Source: an uncultured Lachnospiraceae bacterium (GTDB taxonomy: Bacteria; Bacillota; Clostridia; Lachnospirales; Lachnospiraceae). From it: a stretch of DNA of 8,246 nucleotides. A program made the position numbers and the translations under genes. Under the pieces are notes generated by a model. The model saw only the letters and a list, made by a program, of their open reading frames with translations. It did not search any database and was not told the origin of the DNA. How positions within the stretch are numbered: position 1 is the first letter of the stretch; every line of letters starts with the position of its first letter. Positions 1 through 6,731 of this stretch are shown here, piece by piece. The DNA lies in NCBI GenBank assembly GCA_905236275.1, contig CAJOPI010000035.1, positions 1 to 8,246 of the forward strand, given 5' to 3'.

Positions 1-2976
1 AGGAAGGAAAAGCAGTGTCAGGACTGTAGAAGCAAGAAGTCCGCCTACCATAACTATTGCCATGCCTGCCATGTTTTCAGAGTTCTTCGCAAAGCCAAAG
101 GCAACAGGTATCATCGCAAGCTCTGTAGTAAGTGTCGTGATAAGAATAGGTCTCATACGTCCCGTACCTGCGTCTATCAGCGCATCATAGGTTTCCATGC
201 CGCTCTTTTTATTCTGCATCGCCATATCAATGAGGATAATACCGTTATTAACAACGATACCGCCGAGCATCAGCACGCCCATGAGAGACGACATTGAAAT
301 CTTCGCCTTCATAAGAAGCATCAGGACAACCGAACCGATTGCCGCAAAAGGTATACAGCCCATAACGAGAACTGAGTAAATTATTGACTCAAACTGTATT
401 GCCATTACCGCAAATACAAGGAAGAAAGCGATAATTATTGCCTGTCCTATGGATGCAAACTCCGTTGACATCATCTCAGTCATCGCATCAGTGGCAAAGC
501 TTACATTTTCAGGCATTTCAATGGGTCTTATCTTACCGTCGAGAACCTCTTTTACCGCGTCCGCAGTATCCGAAGTCATTGTTGCGGTTATCGTAGCCTT
601 GTACTTACCGTCCTTTCTCTCGATAGTGGTCGGAGCAGAAGCAAGCTTTATCTCCGCGATTTCCGTTATCGGTACATTCTCTCCGTTAGAGTTTGCAAAG
701 GTCATGCCCTCAACATCAGAAACATTTTCAAAGAAGTCGTCCGGATAGTTTACCTTTATGTCATAGGTATTTTCTCCTATCATGACATCCTTTACCGGTG
801 TCGAGCCTTCCATGTTCGTATAAATCTTGCTTGCGAGACTGCTGGGTGTAAAGCCCCTGTTTTCAGCCATAACAGGATCGATCTTTATATCAACCTTTGT
901 TCCCGCTTCTGCAAGGGAAGACTTGGCGCTGAGCACTCCGTCGGTGCTGAGCATCAGGTCTTTTATCTGATTGGCAACGGTCTTAAGGGCATCTAAATCT
1001 TCGCTGACTATATCGTACTCCTTGGTATTGGAGCTTGACATGGAACCTGTACCTGAGGTCGAGCCTGACGCACATTCAATCTCACACATGGGAGAAAAGC
1101 CTTTAAGTGCGGCATTCCATTCATCAACTATGGTCTGTGTGGATTTTTCCTCTTCATCCGCCACATAAGCAGCAATCGTTCCGCTTGCTTCAGACTGTCT
1201 TATCGTTGTGGTATAGTCATCAATCTCACCACTGTTCTTTACATATTCCTCCAGTTCTACCATAACCTTATCCATTTCCTCTAAGGACAGATTATTTCTG
1301 AAGGAAACCGAAACGTCTACTACACCTTCATCGGTGCTGCTCATAAGCTGCGTTTTCAGCTTGCCTGCGAGGAAGCCTGTAAGTATAAGCATAAAAATCG
1401 AAACCACTACAACCGTCTTCTTATACTTAAGGAATTGTTTAAGCTGTACCTCATAAACCTTCGTAAGCTTATCAAGTAGCTTATTAACCGGTATATCCTT
1501 CTTCTCTTCCGGTTTATAGAGATTGAAGAAAACAGGAACAAGTGTTATCGCCGATATAAGCGAGCTCAGAAGAGTGAAGATGATGGTAAATCCAAGCTGC
1601 TTAAACATCTGTCCTGAAAGTCCTTCCATTACAGCCAGCGGCAGATAAACGACCACAGTGGTTATGGTAGAAGCTATAACCGAGTTCATAACGATGACCG
1701 TTCCTTCATAGGCGGCATTCATAAAGCCCATACCTTCGTCACGTTTTCTAAAGCACATCTCTATTACGACAACCGCATTATCCGTCATCATACCTATTCC
1801 CAGAACCAGTGCGTTCATGGTAACCACGTTCAGGGACAGGTCCATGGATTTCATAAGAATAACCGTTGCCAGAAGGGATATCGGCATCGAGCTTCCTACG
1901 ATAAGCGCACCCTTTATATCTCCAAAGAAGATAAAGAGTACAAGCATCGCAAGTCCTACTGACTCAACAATCGTTACCGCTACCGACTTAAGCGAATCGA
2001 GGATCGTATCGGCAGCATCATTAACTATGTCAATATTTAAGTTCGGATATTCTACCCTGAGCTTTTCTACAATACTGTTTATCTGGTTCGAAAGTACAAC
2101 AGAGGTAGAGGACTGTTTTCTCTTAAGACCTATACTTACATTATTCCTTCCGTCATATCTGGAAAGTGAGGTTTTTTCCGAAACCGCATAGCTGACATCT
2201 GCAAGATCCGCAACATGTATCAGCTGCCCCGAGCTTGTCTCTATCGGTACCTGTTCAAGCAACTCCAGCGTCTCATATTTAACCTGCGTCGAAAGGTTCA
2301 GCTTCTGGGTGCCGTATTTTGCAGAACCCGTAGGCATTGTGAAATTCACTGCTGATATGGCACTTGCAATAGAAGAAATATTGAGTCCGTACTGCTCTAA
2401 ATATTCAGGAACAACCTTTACTCTTATATACTTCTCATCTCCACCTGTTGTTGAAACATCAGCAAGTGCGGATGCCGTCCTGAGTTCCGGCTCGATATAG
2501 TTGTCAACCAGTGACAGTACATCCGTAGAGGACGAATCAGCCGTTATTGAAACGGTTATGTCATCCGAAGAGTCCATGTCGATTTCCATTATCGACGGCT
2601 CGCCTGCATCATCAGGGAAATCTCCCTTAATCTTGTCCACCGCGGTTTTTACATCATCATAGGCTTCGTCCATGTCAGTTCCGTACTCGAACTGCATAAG
2701 TACATATCCATAATTCTCATTAGAGGTCGCCCTTGCCGTTTTCAATCCGCTTATCGACTGTATCTCATCATTTATCGGTTTTATCAGAAGTTCATCAATT
2801 TCCTCCGGTGATGCCCCCGCATAAGAAATCTGAACTACCATATAAGGTATTGACATATCCGGCATCAGTCTCAGCGCAATATTATTTATCGAAAATACTG
2901 CAAAAAGCACAAGACCCATTAACGCGACTGCGACTGAAACGGGTTTGTTTAATGCTCCCTTGACTAATTCTTTCAT
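1..2976 (-). CDS. RND-superfamily efflux permease (AcrB/SwrC-like), 3' end cut by window edge
   Basis: My translation gives 992 codons without a stop, open at the window edge; family members usually run to about 1,020-1,050 aa, so only the end of the last membrane helix and the tail should be missing. It is a proton-driven exporter of the cytoplasmic membrane. Visible landmarks are TM1 at about residues 12-32 followed by LRLMPDMSIP, a first large extracytoplasmic loop (about 33-330), TM2-TM6 (about 333-485), TM7 near 520-538, a second large loop (about 540-838), and TM8 onward from about 843. TM4 carries GIGMMTDNAVVVIE (D399, N400) and TM10 carries GGIVVNNGIILID (N910, N911). The second loop has a Ser/Gly-rich stretch near 636-650 with C631 and C635 just before it. 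The ATG overlaps the adaptor stop (TAATG), and a GGAGG at 2987-2991 lies 10 nt upstream, so the two genes are translationally coupled. The Gram-positive SwrC/YerP pumps are the closest functional analogy; the substrate is unknown. Confidence 0.96.
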   Translation of the reverse strand, partial: MKELVKGALNKPVSVAVALMGLVLFAVFSINNIALRLMPDMSIPYMVVQISYAGASPEEIDELLIKPINDEIQSISGLKTARATSNENYGYVLMQFEYGTDMDEAYDDVKTAVDKIKGDFPDDAGEPSIMEIDMDSSDDITVSITADSSSTDVLSLVDNYIEPELRTASALADVSTTGGDEKYIRVKVVPEYLEQYGLNISSIASAISAVNFTMPTGSAKYGTQKLNLSTQVKYETLELLEQVPIETSSGQLIHVADLADVSYAVSEKTSLSRYDGRNNVSIGLKRKQSSTSVVLSNQINSIVEKLRVEYPNLNIDIVNDAADTILDSLKSVAVTIVESVGLAMLVLFIFFGDIKGALIVGSSMPISLLATVILMKSMDLSLNVVTMNALVLGIGMMTDNAVVVIEMCFRKRDEGMGFMNAAYEGTVIVMNSVIASTITTVVVYLPLAVMEGLSGQMFKQLGFTIIFTLLSSLISAITLVPVFFNLYKPEEKKDIPVNKLLDKLTKVYEVQLKQFLKYKKTVVVVSIFMLILTGFLAGKLKTQLMSSTDEGVVDVSVSFRNNLSLEEMDKVMVELEEYVKNSGEIDDYTTTIRQSEASGTIAAYVADEEEKSTQTIVDEWNAALKGFSPMCEIECASGSTSGTGSMSSSNTKEYDIVSEDLDALKTVANQIKDLMLSTDGVLSAKSSLAEAGTKVDIKIDPVMAENRGFTPSSLASKIYTNMEGSTPVKDVMIGENTYDIKVNYPDDFFENVSDVEGMTFANSNGENVPITEIAEIKLASAPTTIERKDGKYKATITATMTSDTADAVKEVLDGKIRPIEMPENVSFATDAMTEMMSTEFASIGQAIIIAFFLVFAVMAIQFESIIYSVLVMGCIPFAAIGSVVLMLLMKAKISMSSLMGVLMLGGIVVNNGIILIDMAMQNKKSGMETYDALIDAGTGRMRPILITTLTTELAMIPVAFGFAKNSENMAGMAIVMVGGLLASTVLTLLFLP

Positions 2977-4682
2977 TAACCCTTCGCCTCCGCATCTTCA
3001 GTTGCTGTTTCATTTTCCGAAATCGTATCCGTACTTACCGTAGCTTCGCCCGCAGAAAGCTTTGCAGCAGCTTCCCCTGTCTTTTCTACAGTATCCTTAT
3101 TATCCTTTGAGGATACCTTTTTAGCGGAACTTGTGTTAGTCGCCGAAAGCTTTACGCCTTCATTCAGCTGACTCGAAAAAGTGGTAACGATTTCGTCTTC
3201 GTAACTGAGACCCGAAGTTACTTCAACACCTCTATCTCCTGTGATTCCCACAGTGATATTTCTGATTTCTGCGATTCCGTTACTATTGAGATAAACGAAA
3301 GCCTGCTCGCCGTCATAGTAAACAGCACTTACGGGAATAGTAAGCGCATTCTTTGACTCTCTTGTGATCGTGCTTATCCTGACATCGGAGCCGTTTACAA
3401 GGTCAGACGAACCAAGGGTACTTGCCTCTATCTTAAAAAGCTTTTTGCTGGCATCAACGGTATTTCCCACCGAAGTAATAACAGCATCATAATCAACGCC
3501 GTTCTTTGTGACTACAGCAGAATTTCCAACCGTTATATTTTCAGCCGTTGTCTCTGCAACATAAAATACTATCTTGTTCTTTGCATCACTTTGAATGACA
3601 TAAGCAGAGCTTCCGCTTGATGCCATATTGTGAAGGTTAACATTTATCTCCGTAATAGTTCCGCTGACCGGAGCCGTAACCTTGGTATATTCAAGGGCAA
3701 GCTTCGCATTGCTGAGACTCGCATTCGCCTGGTCAAGAGAAGCCTTCGAGGTGTCTACATTTGCCTGTGCGGAAGCAAGGCTGGACTGTACGCCGGCAAT
3801 GGTCGAACCCTTTGTATAATTCTGATAATCCTGCTGCTGCTTCTCCGCAAGAGCCTCTGCTTCCTGCGCGGTATAATAATTCTGCTCGGCAGTTGCAGCA
3901 TTATAGCCATAGGTATCGCTCTGCAGATTATAATTATCCTTTGAATCCCCGGCATCGTCAGCCTTATCCTTATAGGACTGGTAGGCGGCTTCAAGCGAAT
4001 CAATACTGTTGTAGCCGGAGCCCTGAAGAACCTTGCTCCTCTGGTCACTCGAAGCAGCATAATAATCATCTATGATTGATTTAAGCTTACTTGCCTTCTT
4101 CTTGTACTTGCTCTTATCATGTGACGAGTCACTTGACTTATCACTGTAATAATCCGAGGTCTCCGATGCCGAAGCAAGCGTGTTTGCCGCAATCTGCACG
4201 TTTGCCTTTGCCGAATCCACCGCATTTGCAAGCTGCTGTTCGGTAGTAGACATGGTTCCGATGGTTTCGAGTGCCGAATACTGGGATGCCTGCTGGGCAG
4301 CCGTTGACGAATCCACGCTTGCCTTTGCGCTCGCTACGGATGCCTGAGCCTGCGACAAGGCTATCTGCGCACTCTCGTCATCTATCGTAAAGAGCAGGTC
4401 TCCCTCATTAACGTGGTCTCCGACCTCAAAATTCTTAGATGTTACTTCTCCCGAGGTCTTGGGTACAACGGTAACCTCGCTATCAGCTTCAACCTTGGCG
4501 GCAAAATTTGAGCTGATGCTTAAATCTGCCGTTCCCGGGTTCGCCGTCTCCACGTCAACTATGAGTTCTTCCGCTACTGTCGACTCTTCTTCCGCCGTTG
4601 AACCGCAGCCGGTCATTGCAGCCGTACTCATAGATAACGAAATTGTAATTGCCAGAATTTTAGAAAGCTTAGCTTTTTTCAA
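2976..4682 (-). CDS. RND efflux adaptor lipoprotein (HlyD/AcrA-type membrane fusion protein), TTG start
   Basis: 568 aa. It should dock on the external face of the permease encoded just downstream and couple it to substrate capture or release. The N-terminus has Lys residues, a hydrophobic stretch (9-22) and a lipobox M-T-G-C with Cys26, so it is a predicted lipoprotein. Residues about 42-100 form the first half of the barrel and lipoyl domain (VVPKTSGEV...GDHVNEGDLLFTIDD). Residues about 103-330 are an Ala/Ser/Gln-rich helical hairpin. The second lipoyl half follows (TKVTAPVSGTITEINV, 333-348), then the beta-barrel and membrane-proximal domains (about 368-512) with IPVSAVYYDGEQAFVYL. A Ser/Thr/Glu/Lys-rich tail covers 513-568. 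The start is TTG: AAGGAGG at 4691-4697 is 8 nt upstream, and the next Met (residue 18) would destroy the signal peptide. The hairpin is far longer than in AcrA-like adaptors, with a hydrophilic Ser/Asp/Lys/Tyr-rich section at about 175-265. First gene of the operon; class is secure, substrate unknown. Confidence 0.94.
   Translation of the reverse strand: MKKAKLSKILAITISLSMSTAAMTGCGSTAEEESTVAEELIVDVETANPGTADLSISSNFAAKVEADSEVTVVPKTSGEVTSKNFEVGDHVNEGDLLFTIDDESAQIALSQAQASVASAKASVDSSTAAQQASQYSALETIGTMSTTEQQLANAVDSAKANVQIAANTLASASETSDYYSDKSSDSSHDKSKYKKKASKLKSIIDDYYAASSDQRSKVLQGSGYNSIDSLEAAYQSYKDKADDAGDSKDNYNLQSDTYGYNAATAEQNYYTAQEAEALAEKQQQDYQNYTKGSTIAGVQSSLASAQANVDTSKASLDQANASLSNAKLALEYTKVTAPVSGTITEINVNLHNMASSGSSAYVIQSDAKNKIVFYVAETTAENITVGNSAVVTKNGVDYDAVITSVGNTVDASKKLFKIEASTLGSSDLVNGSDVRISTITRESKNALTIPVSAVYYDGEQAFVYLNSNGIAEIRNITVGITGDRGVEVTSGLSYEDEIVTTFSSQLNEGVKLSATNTSSAKKVSSKDNKDTVEKTGEAAAKLSAGEATVSTDTISENETATEDAEAKG
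2987..2991 (-). promoter_or_regulatory. Ribosome binding site of the RND permease, inside the adaptor gene
   Basis: GGAGG on the minus strand, 10 nt before the permease ATG and lying within the last codons of the adaptor. With the one-base stop/start overlap (TAATG), this points to reinitiation by ribosomes finishing the adaptor, which would link the amounts of the two subunits. Confidence 0.7.
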
Positions 4683-4690
4683 TTCCCTCT

Positions 4691-4697
4691 CCTCCTT
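4691..4697 (-). promoter_or_regulatory. Ribosome binding site that fixes the TTG start of the adaptor
   Basis: AAGGAGG on the minus strand, 8 nt before TTG at 4680-4682. This near-consensus Shine-Dalgarno sequence is the main reason to accept a TTG start. No in-frame ATG gives an intact lipoprotein signal peptide with comparable spacing. Confidence 0.85.
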
Positions 4698-4705
4698 AAT
4701 TTTTT

Positions 4706-4723
4706 TATCATTATTATATGATA
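4706..4723 (-). promoter_or_regulatory. Candidate promoter (-10) of the efflux operon, embedded in a dyad
   Basis: On the minus strand a perfect TATAAT lies at 4718-4713, about 30 nt ahead of the adaptor TTG. No good -35 hexamer sits 16-18 bp upstream; the sequence there is a T run, TTTTTA or TTTTTT. A consensus -10 with a poor -35 fits a promoter that needs an activator. The -10 is the centre of an imperfectly AT-rich dyad, TATCAT-N6-ATGATA (4706-4711 and 4718-4723), which could bind a regulator or may only reflect base composition. The transcription start, near 4706, is inferred. Confidence 0.5.
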
Positions 4724-4747
4724 TCAGCTTTTCGCTAAAAAAACGCT

Positions 4748-4763
4748 GATTTTGTACAAAATC
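4748..4763. promoter_or_regulatory. Perfect 16-bp palindrome, candidate operator
   Basis: GATTTTGTACAAAATC reads the same on both strands. It sits in the divergent region, centred about 50 bp upstream of the inferred start of efflux-operon transcription. That is a usual activator distance, and a repressor for either direction is also possible. A symmetric site without a loop suggests a dimeric regulator; OmpR-family regulators more often use tandem direct repeats, so the binding protein may not be the adjacent response regulator. No hairpin function is likely because the two halves directly abut. Confidence 0.5.
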
Positions 4764-4845
4764 CGGTACAGCAACATTACCTCCATGTTACTGTTCAACC
4801 ATGATAAAATAAATTCATAAACACAAAATAAACTATACATCATTT

Positions 4846-4887
4846 CTAAAAAAAGTTTAGTTTTATTTTAGATACAAAAGCTATACT
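4846..4887 (+). promoter_or_regulatory. Candidate promoter and direct-repeat site for the two-component genes
   Basis: A -10-like TATACT at 4882-4887 lies about 20 nt before the response regulator ATG. The -35 position is poor. TTTAG occurs at 4856-4860 and again at 4867-4871, exactly 11 bp apart, which is one helical turn and the usual repeat period for OmpR/PhoB-family dimers. A further CTAAA at 4846-4850 forms an inverted arrangement with the first copy. This suggests autoregulation by the response regulator encoded just downstream. The region is very A/T-rich, so chance similarity is a real alternative. Confidence 0.4.
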
Positions 4888-4907
4888 GTTTTATTATGGA
4901 GGTTATC

Positions 4908-5588
4908 ATGTTTAATATTCTTGTAGTCGAAGACGACAAAAACACTCGCAGACTTATGGAAGCCGTAGTCAAGAACTCAGGCTATAACGTATACACAGCC
5001 GAAAACGGTCTGGCTGCCTTTGATCTCATCGACACGCAGCAGATTGACCTTATAATACTCGACGTTATGATGCCTCAGATGGATGGCTACACCTTCTTAA
5101 AGGAGTTCCGTCTGGCAGATGATACAACACCTATCCTTATGATAAGTGCAAAAACACTCCCTGAAGATATAAAAAAGGGCTTTAAGTTAGGTACAGATGA
5201 TTATATGGTAAAACCTTTTGACGAAGAAGAGATGCTGCTGAGGATTAAAGCCCTGCTCCGGCGTTCCAAGATTACCACCGAGCATTTGCTTGAAGTGGGC
5301 GACGTCATCCTCGACTACGACAGCTACAGCGTCAAAAGAGGCAGCGAAGAAGCTGTTCAGCTTCCGCAAAAAGAATTTCTTTTATTATATAAGCTTTTAT
5401 CCTATCCCGGCAAAATATTCACCCGTCTGCAGTTAATGGACGAGTTCTGGGGAATGGATTCCGAATCCGGTGACAGCACTGTAACAGTACACATAAACAG
5501 GCTCAGAAAGAGATTCGAAGATTATGACGAATTCAAGATAGAAACCGTAAGAGGCTTAGGCTACCGCGCAGTCAGGACCTGTTCATAA
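4908..5588 (+). CDS. OmpR-family response regulator (receiver plus winged-helix DNA-binding domain)
   Basis: 226 aa from the ATG at 4908. An ATG at 4896 is in frame, but it overlaps the GGAGG at 4898-4902 that serves the second ATG with a 5-nt spacer, so I use 4908. Receiver domain, about 1-118: acidic pocket D9/D10, phospho-acceptor D52 (LIILDVMMPQMDG), switch residue S80 (MISAK) and conserved K102 (DDYMVKPF). The C-terminal winged helix, about 128-224, has VQLPQKEFLLLYKLLSYPGK, the recognition-helix region (STVTVHINRLRKRF) and the wing ending ETVRGLGYRA. It should bind DNA as a dimer after phosphorylation by the kinase encoded 21 bp downstream. Its divergent placement opposite the efflux operon makes that operon, and its own promoter, the likely targets. 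Family assignment is firm; the regulon is inferred. Confidence 0.97.
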   Translation: MFNILVVEDDKNTRRLMEAVVKNSGYNVYTAENGLAAFDLIDTQQIDLIILDVMMPQMDGYTFLKEFRLADDTTPILMISAKTLPEDIKKGFKLGTDDYMVKPFDEEEMLLRIKALLRRSKITTEHLLEVGDVILDYDSYSVKRGSEEAVQLPQKEFLLLYKLLSYPGKIFTRLQLMDEFWGMDSESGDSTVTVHINRLRKRFEDYDEFKIETVRGLGYRAVRTCS

Positions 5589-5609
5589 AAACAAACCGGG
5601 GATAAAAAA

Positions 5610-6731
5610 ATGAGTCACATATGCAAAAAAAATCAAAAAAACAACTCAAACAGTTCAAACAAGAAGCTTCAGCGCAGACTGACCATGTCCATAGGTCTTA
5701 TCGTCTTTCTCTCGTCTATTGTATCACAAACTATTTCAGCAGGCACGACTTTTTATTTCATGAAAAGCTACTATGCCAGCGCAGAACAGCACTCAATAGA
5801 CGGAGGATTCATAATTACCTCATCTGTGCTCTTTTTTTTGTGCATTCTTTTCCTTGTATGTATAAGTGCAGGACTTATCTGTTCCTTTTTCATTATAAAG
5901 CTGCCTTTGAGACCACTCTCCGCTTTTGTGGAGGTCATCAATTCCCTTGCGGACGGAGACTTCTCGGCAAGGCTTGATCTCAAAGGGAAATTCGCACTCT
6001 ACAAGCCCTTTTCCAATCTCGCCGCCTCCCTGAACCGTCTCGCGGAGGAGCTTGAGAGCAACGAGATGTTCAAATCAGACTTTATCAATAACTTTTCTCA
6101 CGAATTCAAGACTCCAATCGTCTCCATCAAGGGCTTTGCCAAGCTCCTGAAATCCAGTAATCTTTCGGGGGAGGATCGCGACAGCTATCTCGATATAATT
6201 ATAGAAGAATCAAACCGTCTTTCAACCCTTTCGGAAAACGTGCTTAACCTGAGCAAGCTCGAAAAGCAGACCATCCAAACCAGCAGCTCTCATTTTAATT
6301 TCGCCGAGCTTGTCAGGCGAGACATCCTCATGCTCGAATCCAAGTGGTCGCAGAAGGACATCAGCTTCGACATTGACCTTGAAGAGATTAGCTATTACGG
6401 TGATGCCAATCTTTTAAGTCAGGTCTGCATAAATCTTATAGATAATGCCATTAAATTTTCGCCCAAAAAAGGGGATATACATATAAGCCTGAAACGCTCT
6501 GACAGGGAAGAATATACTTTAATACTGACAGTCGAGGATAACGGTATAGGCATGGATGAGGCGACGGTTCAGCGAATATTTGATAAATTTTATCAGGCAG
6601 ACCATTCCCATTCCACAGAAGGAAATGGTTTAGGTCTGACCGTCGTAAAACGCATTGTTGAAATGAATGGCGGAGATATTCGGGTAAATTCTGCCCTGAA
6701 CGAAGGGACACGATTTACGGTGCTGTTATGA
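5610..6731 (+). CDS. Sensor histidine kinase with short external loop (intramembrane-sensing layout)
   Basis: 373 aa membrane kinase, second gene of the regulator operon. After a polar, Asn/Lys-rich cytoplasmic N-terminus (about 1-25) come TM1 (about 27-50) and TM2 (about 68-97), separated by only about 17 residues, so there is no extracellular sensor domain. A HAMP-like linker follows (about 98-150, with RPLSAFVEVINSLADGDF). Catalytic motifs are all present: H-box FINNFSHEFKTPI with H164, N-box QVCINLIDNAIKFS with N275/N279, G1 VEDNGIGM (D310), F-box IFDKFYQAD, and G2 GNGLGL (338-343). The start uses GGGG at 5598-5601, 8 nt before ATG; the next Met, residue 26, has no visible ribosome site. 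The short loop matches kinases that sense within the membrane or through a partner transporter, so membrane stress or the pump itself may be the input. The 3' end overlaps the convergent membrane gene by 17 bp. Confidence 0.96.
   Translation: MSHICKKNQKNNSNSSNKKLQRRLTMSIGLIVFLSSIVSQTISAGTTFYFMKSYYASAEQHSIDGGFIITSSVLFFLCILFLVCISAGLICSFFIIKLPLRPLSAFVEVINSLADGDFSARLDLKGKFALYKPFSNLAASLNRLAEELESNEMFKSDFINNFSHEFKTPIVSIKGFAKLLKSSNLSGEDRDSYLDIIIEESNRLSTLSENVLNLSKLEKQTIQTSSSHFNFAELVRRDILMLESKWSQKDISFDIDLEEISYYGDANLLSQVCINLIDNAIKFSPKKGDIHISLKRSDREEYTLILTVEDNGIGMDEATVQRIFDKFYQADHSHSTEGNGLGLTVVKRIVEMNGGDIRVNSALNEGTRFTVLL

Noticed and set aside
1817..2191. Plus-strand open frame of 124 codons inside the permease
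   Set aside because: It is antisense to well-conserved RND helices and loop sequence, and its translation resembles no known protein.
3630..4075. Three overlapping open frames of about 104 codons on both strands inside the adaptor
   Set aside because: They coincide with the Ala/Ser/Gln/Tyr-biased hairpin, whose codon use leaves other frames open; no ribosome sites or protein-like features.
4728..4780. Minus-strand mini-ORF of 17 codons (MLLYRILYKISVFLAKS) in the divergent region
   Set aside because: The GGAGG before its ATG is only 2 nt away, too close for initiation, and the frame would lie upstream of the likely transcript start.
4773..4789. Inverted repeat AACAT-N7-ATGTT in the divergent region
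   Set aside because: Only 5-bp A/T-rich arms; expected by chance in this composition, and weaker than the nearby 16-bp palindrome.
4896..4907. Earlier in-frame ATG for the response regulator
   Set aside because: It overlaps the GGAGG that serves the ATG at 4908, and the receiver domain begins naturally with MFNILVVEDD.
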